Shown in pieces: positions 1 through 5,320 of a stretch of 6,787 bases of DNA. The position numbers and the translations under genes were made by a program. The DNA is from Trueperaceae bacterium. Its GTDB lineage: Bacteria > Deinococcota > Deinococci > Deinococcales > Trueperaceae. Position 1 is the stretch's first letter. Each line of letters starts with the position of its first letter. The stretch lies in NCBI GenBank assembly GCA_003567075.1, contig PXAU01000232.1, positions 1 through 6,787 on the forward strand. Direction: 5' to 3'. The notes under the pieces were generated by a model. That model saw nothing but the letters and a program-made list of their open reading frames with translations, did no database searches and was not told where the DNA came from.

Positions 1-504
1 CAGGGCCGTGTTTTTATCACTGACACAGGTAACAAACGGGTTGTCATCTTCGACAGCGACGGTAACGACCTGGGAGAATTTGGCGGTGCTGGTTTAGGCG
101 TCGGTCAGTTTGACGAACCCGTGGGCATCGAAGTGGATGATACCGGGCGCTTGTTTGTTGCTGATACCTGGAATCGGCGCATCCAGATCATGCTACCCGA
201 TGCGGATACACTCAATTTCCCCAATCACATTACCTGGGATATTGAAGGCTGGTACAGCGATACACTGGATAATAAACCCTTCCTGACTATCGATGAAGAT
301 TACCGTGTTTTTGTGGCAGATCCAATGCTGGGCAGGGTGCTGGTGTTCAACCAGCATGGGGATTTCCTGTTCGCCTGGGGAGGGTTTGGCAGCGGACCGG
401 ATGAGATCGGCATTGTTGGTGGATTAGCGGTTGACCCTGATGGTAATGTGTGGGTTTCGGATGCACGCAACAACCGCCTGATGCGCTTCCCTGTGCCTGA
501 TTGA
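1..504 (+). CDS. NHL-repeat (six-bladed beta-propeller) protein, C-terminal part, 5' truncated by window
   Basis: The frame is open from base 1 and ends at TGA 502-504, giving 167 residues without a start. The translation is a string of NHL-type blades. The signature recurs at least three times: a GRVFITDTGNKRVVIFD blade, then GRLFVADTWNRRIQIM, then NVWVSDARNNRLMRF at the very end, each with an aspartate followed by a basic N-R/K-R/L turn and linked by GxxGxGxGQFDEPVGI-like segments. NHL propellers are usually ligand- or protein-binding scaffolds, often extracytoplasmic in bacteria. The N-terminal portion, which would show any signal peptide or fused domain, is outside the window, so no specific role can be given. 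The protein ends with the last blade and has no C-terminal tail domain. The gene is convergent with the ribosomal protein operon, and no obvious U-tract terminator of its own follows on the plus strand. Confidence 0.85.
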   Translation, partial: QGRVFITDTGNKRVVIFDSDGNDLGEFGGAGLGVGQFDEPVGIEVDDTGRLFVADTWNRRIQIMLPDADTLNFPNHITWDIEGWYSDTLDNKPFLTIDEDYRVFVADPMLGRVLVFNQHGDFLFAWGGFGSGPDEIGIVGGLAVDPDGNVWVSDARNNRLMRFPVPD

Positions 505-592
505 GAGTTTAATCTCAACGGTTACCATATGACTTGAGTAGTGGAATTAATCATCCCCCTTTGATATCTTTTGGTACACCGCATGTTATACC

Positions 593-621
593 AAAAAGAG
601 GATGCTCCGTCAGCATCCTCT
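593..621 (-). terminator. Rho-independent terminator of the infC-rpmI-rplT transcript
   Basis: A perfect stem pairs GAGGATGCT (598-606) with AGCATCCTC (612-620) around a 5-nt loop, plus one closing A-T pair at 597/621. Read on the minus strand, the stem is followed at once by TTTTT (597-593). This is the canonical intrinsic terminator form and lies 25 bases past the rplT stop. On the plus strand the stem is followed by TATTAATTTC, which is a poorer U-tract, so it probably acts mainly for the minus-strand operon. Confidence 0.9.
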
Positions 622-645
622 ATTAATTTCTGCTTGAGTAAACTT

Positions 646-993
646 TTAGCTGAGTGCTTTGCTTACAATTTCAGAAAAAGCCTCAGGCTCTCGAACAGCC
701 AGGTCTGCCAGCATCTTGCGGTTCAGGTTGATCTCTGTTTCCCGTAAAGCATGAACCAGCTTGCTGTAAGTGGTGCCATTTTGGCGAGCCGCAGCGTTGA
801 TACGGGATATCCATAACCGTCGCAGGTCGCGCTTGCGGTTTCGTCGATCACGATAAGCATACCATTGGCTTTTCAGGTATTGCTCATTCGCACGACGATA
901 CAGCTTGCTCTTGGTACCGTAATAGCCCTTATTGAGCTTGAGAATTTTTTTATGCCTTCGGTAGCGATGTGGGCCACCCTTTACACGTGCCAT
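646..993 (-). CDS. rplT: 50S ribosomal protein L20
   Basis: The 115-residue product matches L20 end to end. It has the MARVKGG start, the very basic N-terminal arm with RRHKKILKLNKGYYGTKSKLYRRA, the RDRRNRKRDLRRLWISRINAAAR core and the C-terminal globular part. Length is normal for the family (about 115-120). L20 binds 23S rRNA early in large-subunit assembly and in several bacteria represses its own operon by binding the mRNA. ATG 993-991 is preceded by a strong AAAGGAGA (999-1006) at good spacing. It is the last gene of infC-rpmI-rplT, 92 bases after rpmI, and a terminator follows directly. Confidence 0.98.
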   Translation of the reverse strand: MARVKGGPHRYRRHKKILKLNKGYYGTKSKLYRRANEQYLKSQWYAYRDRRNRKRDLRRLWISRINAAARQNGTTYSKLVHALRETEINLNRKMLADLAVREPEAFSEIVSKALS

Positions 994-1085
994 GTTTTTC
1001 TCCTTTGCGAACCCCTGGGCGCCGGTGAATACGATCCATCACCCGTTGCATACACCCAACAGCCGCAATCTAAATTTGATAATAA

Positions 1086-1325
1086 TTATTTTTTATTCTT
1101 GTCCATATAGGGCGCAAGGCGACGGACTTTCTTGCGAAAACCTCGGGTTTTAACAGGGATCATACGCTCAAACAATTGCTTGGTCCGATCCGGTGTTCGC
1201 CGGCGCAAGTGACCCTTGCCAATTTTTGTACGCATAATAGTGCCAGAACCGGTCATCTTGAACCGTTTCGAGGTTGCCTTATGGGTCTTCATTTTGTACT
1301 TGCCATCCTTAGGTTTACGTGGCAT
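1086..1325 (-). CDS. rpmI: 50S ribosomal protein L35, with short N-terminal extension
   Basis: The product has the L35 signature KMKTHKATSKRFKMTGSG at residues 11-28 and the RRRTPDRTKQLFERM middle, and ends in a lysine-rich tail. I place the start at ATG 1325-1323 (79 residues). The upstream in-frame TTG at 1331-1329 directly abuts the GAGAGGAG Shine-Dalgarno sequence (1332-1339) and leaves no spacer, whereas the ATG has a 6-nt spacer. L35 is usually about 65 residues and begins MPKMKTHK. Here about ten residues (MPRKPKDGKY) precede that point, so this is an extended form. L35 is a component of the large subunit. The gene lies 97 bases after infC and 92 bases before rplT, as expected in this operon. 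Confidence 0.96.
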   Translation of the reverse strand: MPRKPKDGKYKMKTHKATSKRFKMTGSGTIMRTKIGKGHLRRRTPDRTKQLFERMIPVKTRGFRKKVRRLAPYMDKNKK

Positions 1326-1331
1326 TTTCAA

Positions 1332-1339
1332 CTCCTCTC
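1332..1339 (-). promoter_or_regulatory. rpmI ribosome binding site that decides the start
   Basis: On the minus strand the sequence reads GAGAGGAG, then TTGAAA, then ATG. The purine-rich tract touches the upstream TTG with zero spacing but sits 6 nt from the ATG at 1325-1323. This supports the ATG as the L35 start. Confidence 0.8.
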
Positions 1340-1347
1340 ATGAAAAT

Positions 1348-1376
1348 CCTACGGTGCAGGCTTGCAGAACCGTAGG
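1348..1376 (-). promoter_or_regulatory. Hairpin in the infC-rpmI intergenic RNA, possible L20 or translational control element
   Basis: CCTACGGT (1348-1355) pairs perfectly with ACCGTAGG (1369-1376). The 13-nt apical region contains the self-complementary TGCA...TGCA, so the helix may extend. On the minus-strand mRNA it ends 8 nt before the rpmI Shine-Dalgarno sequence and is followed by ATTTTC. In Escherichia coli and Bacillus subtilis L20 represses this operon through mRNA structures, but I cannot show that this hairpin mimics the L20 site in 23S rRNA. A weak attenuator is an alternative reading. Confidence 0.4.
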
Positions 1377-1422
1377 TATTCAACTTCGTCAAATTGTCGT
1401 GCTCGTCAGAAGATCGTTGGCA

Positions 1423-1938
1423 TTACTTGTTAGGCGCGAGCATCATAAACATCGTTCGCCCTTCCAGTTTCGGTGCCTGTTCCACTTCTGAAACGTCCGC
1501 CAACTCTTCGGCAATCTCTCGTAAATCCTCGAGAGCGATCTCCGGATAAGTGATCTCACGTCCTCTGAAGCGAATGGTCACTCTAACTTTCATCCCATTG
1601 CTCAACCACCGGCGCGCGTCGCGCACTTTGAAACTTTTGTGGTGATCGGTTGTTTTTGGGCGCAAACGGATCTCTTTAATTTCGATCTTTGTTTGCGATT
1701 TTCGTGCTTCCCGCTCTTTCTTTTCCTTTTCGTACAGGAACTTGCCAAAATTCATGATCCTGGCAACTGGCGGATCTGCGCCTGGGGCGACTTCGACCAG
1801 GTCTAGCTGGGCTTCTTCTGCCCGGCTTAATCCCTCACGTAAACTAACAACACCGTGATTTTCGCCGTTTTGATCGATCAGACGTATTTTTGTAGCACGA
1901 ATATGTTTATTGATGCGGTAATCGTCTTTGCTACTTAT
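1423..1938 (-). CDS. infC: Translation initiation factor IF-3, probable AUA start codon
   Basis: IF3 binds the 30S subunit, keeps it apart from 50S and checks the start codon and initiator tRNA. From ATA 1938-1936 to TAA 1425-1423 the frame gives 171 residues, the normal IF3 length. The N-domain reads INKHIRATKIRLIDQNGE, then VVSLREGLSRAEEAQLDLVEVAP. The linker motif PPVARIMNFGKFLYEKEKK is clear. The C-domain includes KEIRLRPKTTDHH, VTIRFRGREI and a final EGRTMFMMLAP. No ATG, GTG, TTG or CTG exists in frame between the AGAAGGAGAG site (1947-1956) and the conserved N-domain. Starting instead at the internal ATG 1755-1753 would delete the whole N-domain and leave 110 residues. Non-AUG starts such as AUU are a known autoregulatory feature of infC, so AUA is the best call. 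Confidence 0.92.
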   Translation of the reverse strand: MSSKDDYRINKHIRATKIRLIDQNGENHGVVSLREGLSRAEEAQLDLVEVAPGADPPVARIMNFGKFLYEKEKKEREARKSQTKIEIKEIRLRPKTTDHHKSFKVRDARRWLSNGMKVRVTIRFRGREITYPEIALEDLREIAEELADVSEVEQAPKLEGRTMFMMLAPNK

Positions 1939-1946
1939 AGTGTAAG

Positions 1947-1956
1947 CTCTCCTTCT
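1947..1956 (-). promoter_or_regulatory. infC Shine-Dalgarno sequence pointing to an ATA start
   Basis: The minus strand reads AGAAGGAGAG, 8 nt before ATA 1938-1936. It is the only strong ribosome binding site near the beginning of the IF3 reading frame. No standard start codon lies in frame at workable distance from it. Confidence 0.75.
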
Positions 1957-1976
1957 GATAAGAACAATATTAATGC

Positions 1977-2017
1977 AATATAAACGACATTCCCATTTAG
2001 GGAACGTCGTTTATATT
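1977..2017 (-). repeat. Long inverted repeat upstream of infC
   Basis: AATATAAACGAC (1977-1988) pairs with GTCGTTTATATT (2006-2017). After one A/C mismatch the helix continues as TTCCC/GGGAA around the loop ATTTA, making 17 paired positions out of 18. On the minus strand the stem is followed by GCATTAATATTGTTCTT, which is U-rich but not a clean U-tract. It could be a terminator for readthrough from thrS, an infC leader structure, or a DNA palindrome. The predicted -10 box at 2013-2018 overlaps one arm, so a transcript from that promoter would not contain the whole hairpin. Confidence 0.55.
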
Positions 2018-2042
2018 ACCATTAATACTCATAAATCGTCAA
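2013..2042 (-). promoter_or_regulatory. Candidate promoter for infC-rpmI-rplT
   Basis: On the minus strand TTGACG (2042-2037, 5 of 6 matches to the -35 consensus) and TAATAT (2018-2013, 4 of 6) are 18 bp apart, giving an infC leader of roughly 65-70 nt. The -35 box overlaps the inner end of the 35-bp repeat that bounds the inserted block. The downstream genes would need such a promoter if the insertion weakens readthrough from thrS. This is pattern evidence only. Confidence 0.4.
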
Positions 2043-2072
2043 CTATTTGAAGAGCAAAATTCAGCAATTGCC
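2038..2072. repeat. 35-bp direct repeat A, left copy (infC side)
   Basis: GTCAACTATTTGAAGAGC and the 17 bases after it recur exactly at 3387-3421. The two copies are in the same orientation, 1349 bp apart, and mark the two edges of the block that separates thrS from infC. Confidence 0.9.
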
Positions 2073-2106
2073 AGGTCAATTCCGTTCACATTGATCACTC
2101 TCCAAT

Positions 2107-2233
2107 GATCTCGCTGGTCTCCCGAGTGCGAAGCCCCCTGCAAGGACCAGCGAGAGCCTTTGACCCTAGGTCGCCAATAAAAACCTTCTGATGTTGTTGA
2201 TGGGCACCGGTCAGGAGACCGGCGCCATCGAGG
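2107..2233. repeat. 127-bp direct repeat B, left copy, with REP-like palindromes
   Basis: This segment matches 3255-3381 with 4 mismatches over 127 aligned bases by hand count and no gaps. It begins with the core GATCTCGCTGGTCTC. An 11-bp inverted repeat joins TCTCGCTGGTC (2109-2119) and GACCAGCGAGA (2145-2155). A short GACC-CTA-GGTC palindrome follows, and the segment ends with the hairpin GGCACCGGTC-AGGA-GACCGGCGCC (2203-2226, one mismatch). No gene is visible in it. Confidence 0.9.
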
Positions 2234-2242
2234 CTTTCGAAC

Positions 2243-2318
2243 GATCTCGCTGGTCTCCCACCATCCCCCGATCTCGCTGGTCTCCTGACCAGCGAGCGCT
2301 CTTGACCGCAGGTCTCCA
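2243..2318. repeat. Additional REP-like palindromes, diverged unit related to repeat B
   Basis: The core GATCTCGCTGGTCTC appears twice (2243-2257 and 2270-2284). The second copy forms a perfect 10-bp hairpin, CTCGCTGGTC-TCCT-GACCAGCGAG (2273-2296). It is followed by TTGACC-GCA-GGTC-TCCAA, which parallels TTGACC-CTA-GGTC-GCCAA in repeat B. The same architecture therefore occurs here in shortened and diverged form. Confidence 0.75.
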
Positions 2319-2402
2319 AAACATTTGATTTGGTTTAATCAAACACCGAATTGGAATCTTGGTAATAATCCATCTCCTAAACGCCAGGCAGCAGGCAATC
2401 TG

Positions 2403-2472
2403 CGCCGGTCAGGAGACCGGCTTCATCATTTGACTTTACTGATTAACGTTATTAACCGATCTCGCTGGTCTC
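2403..2472. repeat. 70-bp direct repeat D, left copy, flanking the RAYT gene
   Basis: This matches 3200-3269 in the same orientation with 3 mismatches over 70 bases by hand count. It starts with a perfect hairpin, GCCGGTC-AGGA-GACCGGC (2404-2421), and ends with the core GATCTCGCTGGTCTC. It lies 97 bp past the stop codon of the transposase gene. The stretch 2319-2402 before it shows no gene or clear repeat. Confidence 0.88.
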
Positions 2473-2568
2473 ATAATATTTTCAGGATTAGTGAGACACC
2501 GCTATCTTTAAGACCTGTGTCAAAACACATAAAAAAACTAAACAATACACCTTTGGCATTATCCCAAA

Positions 2569-3117
2569 CTAATCCTCAACCCCAATTTCCAAAGGTATAG
2601 GAATTTTCCCTTCTTTACCATTACTCCAAAATCCTGCTGATGAATTTGCCCAGTGTTCAGGAAAATCCACATAACCTTTTCTGACGGGATTTTCATGAAT
2701 ATACTCCATCTTTTGATGCAGGAACACTTCACTAACAATAGCCTCAGCATGCCAACCAGGCTGCCAAACCTGCCTTCTTCGGTCATTCAATTTCTCTTTG
2801 CGTATGATCCCAGAAATTGAAGCAACCAAATGAGAATCGATATAATTCGCCAATTTCCTACCAGTAAACTTCCGAAATTCCGTCAAGGTTTTCTGTAAGC
2901 GATCATTATTGAAGCCAGAATCAAAAACAATCATATGTATATGATTCGGCATAATGACATATGCATGAACCCGTAACTATTTTTCTTTGATACAATACAC
3001 CAAACTCTCAAAAACTATGTTTGTCGGCTCAGGATTTACAAAGACAGGTAACCAATCGATAGTGGTAAAGGTCACGAAATAGACGTATACACCATCGATA
3101 AATTTATAACTGTCCAT
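2569..3117 (-). pseudogene. REP-associated tyrosine transposase (RAYT, Y1/HUH family), interrupted by an in-frame amber codon
   Basis: RAYTs are single-domain HUH nucleases related to IS200/IS605 TnpA that act on REP hairpins. Reading from ATG 3117-3115, the frame encodes 46 residues (MDSYKFIDGVYVYFVTFTT ... YCIKEK), meets TAG at 2979-2977, then continues in the same frame to TAG 2571-2569, 183 codons in all. The part after the stop holds the HUH motif MPNHIHMIV (H59 and H61 in full-length numbering), the FRKFTGRKLANYI helix, WQPGWHAEAI, and the tyrosine helix YIHENPVRKG (Tyr139) ending in WANSSA. The part before it fits the family's first strand (YFVTFTT), so a single nonsense change is the simplest reading. 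An internal ATG at 2952 could restart translation just before the HUH motif, but would lose the first strand and helix. A TATAAT at 3124-3129 lies so close to the ATG that a leaderless transcript is possible. REP-like palindromes flank it on both sides. Confidence 0.85.
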
Positions 3118-3199
3118 AGCGCAATTATAATTTAAATCGTTTAAATCTAAAGATATTTTTCATAATATGGAGATAAATTATCTGTTTTTTAACAATCGA

Positions 3200-3269
3200 C
3201 GCCGGTCAGGAGACCGGCTTCATCATTTGACTTTACTGATTAATTTTATTGACCGATCTCGCTGGTCTC
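3200..3269. repeat. 70-bp direct repeat D, right copy
   Basis: This is the second copy of the 2403-2472 unit, with the perfect hairpin GCCGGTC-AGGA-GACCGGC at 3201-3218. Its last 15 bases, GATCTCGCTGGTCTC (3255-3269), are at the same time the first 15 bases of repeat B right copy. The two units are therefore fused through a shared core on this side but separate on the left side. The stretch 3118-3199 is AT-rich and shows only the possible transposase promoter. Confidence 0.88.
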
Positions 3270-3381
3270 CCGAGTGCGAAGCCCCCTGAAAGGACCAGCA
3301 AGAGCCTTTGACCCTAGGTCGCCAATAAAAACCTTCTGATGTAGTTGATGGGCACCGGTCAGGAGACCGGTGCCATCGAGG
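3255..3381. repeat. 127-bp direct repeat B, right copy
   Basis: This is the second copy of 2107-2233. Its terminal hairpin GGCACCGGTC-AGGA-GACCGGTGCC (3351-3374) is a perfect 10-bp stem, whereas the left copy has one mismatch. It ends 5 bp before the right copy of the 35-bp repeat A. Confidence 0.9.
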
Positions 3382-3386
3382 GAGGA

Positions 3387-3421
3387 GTCAACTATTTGAA
3401 GAGCAAAATTCAGCAATTGCC
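3387..3421. repeat. 35-bp direct repeat A, right copy (thrS side)
   Basis: Identical to 2038-2072 over 35 bases. It begins 12 bases beyond the thrS stop codon (3434-3436), so it lies in the original thrS 3' flank. Together with its partner it brackets the whole palindrome and transposase block. Confidence 0.9.
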
Positions 3422-3433
3422 CATTCAAAATCA

Positions 3434-5215
3434 TCAACCCTCTACCTTCTCAGCCACATCCTTCAAAGCCAAAGCCTTGAAATCATCCACCAGCATCGCA
3501 CCCAAGCGTTCGCCGCTGCGGCGGCGGATATCAACCTGGTTGTTTTCCATCTCTCGGTCACCGACCACAAGCATGTAAGGCACCTTTTGCTGTTCAGCAT
3601 CACGGATCTTGGCGTTCATGCGGTCGCTGCGCTCATCCACTGAAACCCGCAAACCTGCATCCTTAAGCACTTTAGATACCTCCCGAGCAAATGCCACATG
3701 CCGATCAGCAATCGGGATGATCACCGCCTGCACCGGTGAGAGCCATACCGGGAACGCGCCGCCGTAATGCTCGATCAGGATGCCGAAGAACCGCTCAATG
3801 CTGCCCATCAGCGCCCGGTGGATCATGTACGGTTGGTAGGCGTGTCCGTCCTCATCAATGTACGTGAAATCGAAACGCTCTGGCAAATTAAAATCAAACT
3901 GAATCGTCGAAAGCTGCCATTCACGGCCCAGGGCATCCTGGATCTTCAAATCAATCTTTGGCCCATAAAATGCGCCGCCACCCTCATCTAACTCATAAGG
4001 CAGTTCAGCCCGCTTCAATGATGCCTCCAGCGCAGCCTCGGCATCGCGCCAGCGTTCCGGATCACCAGCAGCCTTTTCAGGTCTGGTGCTCAGGTAGGCT
4101 TTGATCTCATTAAAACCAAATGAGCGCAGAATATGCAGACTGAAGGAGAGCACAAAATCGATCTCTTCTGGCATTTGTTTGGGCGTGCAGAAGTGATGCG
4201 CGTCGTCCTGCGTGAAACCACGCACCCGCAGCAACCCATGCATCACACCGCTGCGTTCATACCGGTAGACTGTGCCTTTCTCTGCAAAGCGCATCGGCAG
4301 ATCACGATAGGAACGAATGCCCGATTTAAAAATCTCGATGTGGAAGGGACAGTTCATCGGCTTGAGATAGTACTGCTGATTTTCTATCTCAATCGGCGCG
4401 TACATGTTCTCAGCGAAGAAATCCAAATGCCCGCTCGTCTTCCACAGATCAGCCTTGCCGATGTGGGGCGTATACACAAACTCATAACCATTGGCAAGAT
4501 GCTCATCTTCCCAGAAACGCTCCGCTAAAAAGCGGACCTTAGCACCGTTGGGATGCCACAGTACCAGGCCAGACCCAACCTCATCGCTGACGCTGAACAA
4601 GTCCAGTGCTTTACCCAACTTGCGGTGATCGCGCTTTTTTGCTTCCTCCAGACGCCACAGGTACTGCTTTAGTTCCTTTGGCGACAACCATGCTGTGCCA
4701 TAGATACGTTGAAGCATCGGGTTGTGTTCATCACCACGCCAATAGGCACCAGCCACGTTCATTAATTTGACGGCCTTGGGGTTGATTTGCCCTGTGCGCT
4801 CCAAGTGGGGTCCGCGGCAAAGGTCGACAAAGGTATCGCTCTTGTAGATGCTGATCACCGGTTTCTCATCAACCGGGTTGCCGTGCTCATCTATGCCGCC
4901 ATCCTCAAGACCTTCGATCAATTCAATTTTATAAGGCTGGTCGTCAAAGATCTGGCGCGCCTCCTCCGCAGAAACCTCTTCACGGATAAAGGGCTCATTT
5001 GCCTTGATGATCTCACGCATGCGGGCTTCGATTTCTTCCAGGTCTTCAGGGGTTAACGGTCGGGGCAAATCAAAGTCGTAGTAAAAACCGTCATCAACAG
5101 GCGGCCCGATGGCGACTTTTCCGCTGGGGAATTTCTCCAGCACAGCCTGCGCCATCACATGCGCGGCCGAGTGCCGCAGCCGATACAGTTTCGAATCTTC
5201 ATAATTTTCTGACAT
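3434..5215 (-). CDS. thrS: Threonyl-tRNA synthetase lacking the N-terminal TGS domain
   Basis: The enzyme charges tRNA-Thr with threonine in the cytoplasm. The 593-residue product starts almost directly with the editing (N2) domain. HSAAHV (His15, His19) and DLCRGPHLERTG (Cys133, His137) form the hydrolytic site that clears mischarged serine. The class II core follows, with zinc and threonine ligands Cys289 (MNCPFH), His340 (DDAHHFC) and His466 (MIHRALMGS). Motif 2 is TVYRYERSGVMHGLLRVRGF and motif 3 is GSIERFFGILIEHY. The HGTP anticodon-binding domain runs from about residue 493 to the end. The Escherichia coli enzyme has 642 residues with a TGS domain first, which is absent here. The start is firm: AAGGAGG sits 6 nt before ATG 5215-5213 and an in-frame TGA lies at 5248-5246. 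A T-box riboswitch precedes the gene. Downstream, infC is displaced by the repeat and transposase block. Confidence 0.98.
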   Translation of the reverse strand: MSENYEDSKLYRLRHSAAHVMAQAVLEKFPSGKVAIGPPVDDGFYYDFDLPRPLTPEDLEEIEARMREIIKANEPFIREEVSAEEARQIFDDQPYKIELIEGLEDGGIDEHGNPVDEKPVISIYKSDTFVDLCRGPHLERTGQINPKAVKLMNVAGAYWRGDEHNPMLQRIYGTAWLSPKELKQYLWRLEEAKKRDHRKLGKALDLFSVSDEVGSGLVLWHPNGAKVRFLAERFWEDEHLANGYEFVYTPHIGKADLWKTSGHLDFFAENMYAPIEIENQQYYLKPMNCPFHIEIFKSGIRSYRDLPMRFAEKGTVYRYERSGVMHGLLRVRGFTQDDAHHFCTPKQMPEEIDFVLSFSLHILRSFGFNEIKAYLSTRPEKAAGDPERWRDAEAALEASLKRAELPYELDEGGGAFYGPKIDLKIQDALGREWQLSTIQFDFNLPERFDFTYIDEDGHAYQPYMIHRALMGSIERFFGILIEHYGGAFPVWLSPVQAVIIPIADRHVAFAREVSKVLKDAGLRVSVDERSDRMNAKIRDAEQQKVPYMLVVGDREMENNQVDIRRRSGERLGAMLVDDFKALALKDVAEKVEG

Positions 5216-5292
5216 CCTGATCCTCCTTCGGATGATTGGTTTTCTTCAGGACGGGTAACATCCAGACAAAAACCATTGCTAAGTTGTTAAAC

Positions 5293-5320
5293 AAAAAACC
5301 CTCACCCACTGGGGCGAGAG
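5293..5320 (-). terminator. T-box intrinsic terminator (thrS attenuator)
   Basis: On the minus strand CTCTCGCCC (5320-5312) pairs with GGGTGAGGG (5307-5299) around a 4-nt loop, with two G-U pairs, and TTTTTT (5298-5293) follows. The 5' arm is the same segment that the antiterminator uses as its 3' arm, so the two structures exclude each other. Confidence 0.92.

Noticed and set aside
569..596. Inverted repeat TTTTGGTA/TACCAAAA as a terminator for the NHL gene
   Set aside because: The stem is only 8 bp and AT-rich, has a 12-nt loop and is not followed by a plus-strand U-tract.
1423..1755. A 110-residue IF3 starting at ATG 1755
   Set aside because: The conserved IF3 N-domain continues in frame upstream to 1938. 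This ATG is the methionine inside the PPVARIMNFGKF linker motif.
2095..2319. Minus-strand open frame of 74 codons in the repeat region, similar to one at 3246-3437 (shared GLLTGAH...KVFIGDLGSKALAGP...RETSEI)
   Set aside because: The shared peptide is just the translation of the 127-bp palindromic repeat B, which occurs in both places. There is no ribosome binding site or family similarity.
2325..2600. Plus-strand open frame of 91 codons across repeat D and the 3' end of the RAYT
   Set aside because: It is low-complexity and spans a repeat and antisense coding sequence. No ribosome binding site or recognisable domain.
2111..3368. Ten GGTCTC/GAGACC sites, suggesting a cloning cassette or restriction-related island
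   Set aside because: They are simply the core of the repeated palindrome. No restriction-modification gene or vector sequence is present.
2107..3381. CRISPR-like array, because of multiple copies of GATCTCGCTGGTCTC
   Set aside because: Spacing is irregular, several copies are parts of longer duplicated units, and there are no uniform spacers or cas genes.
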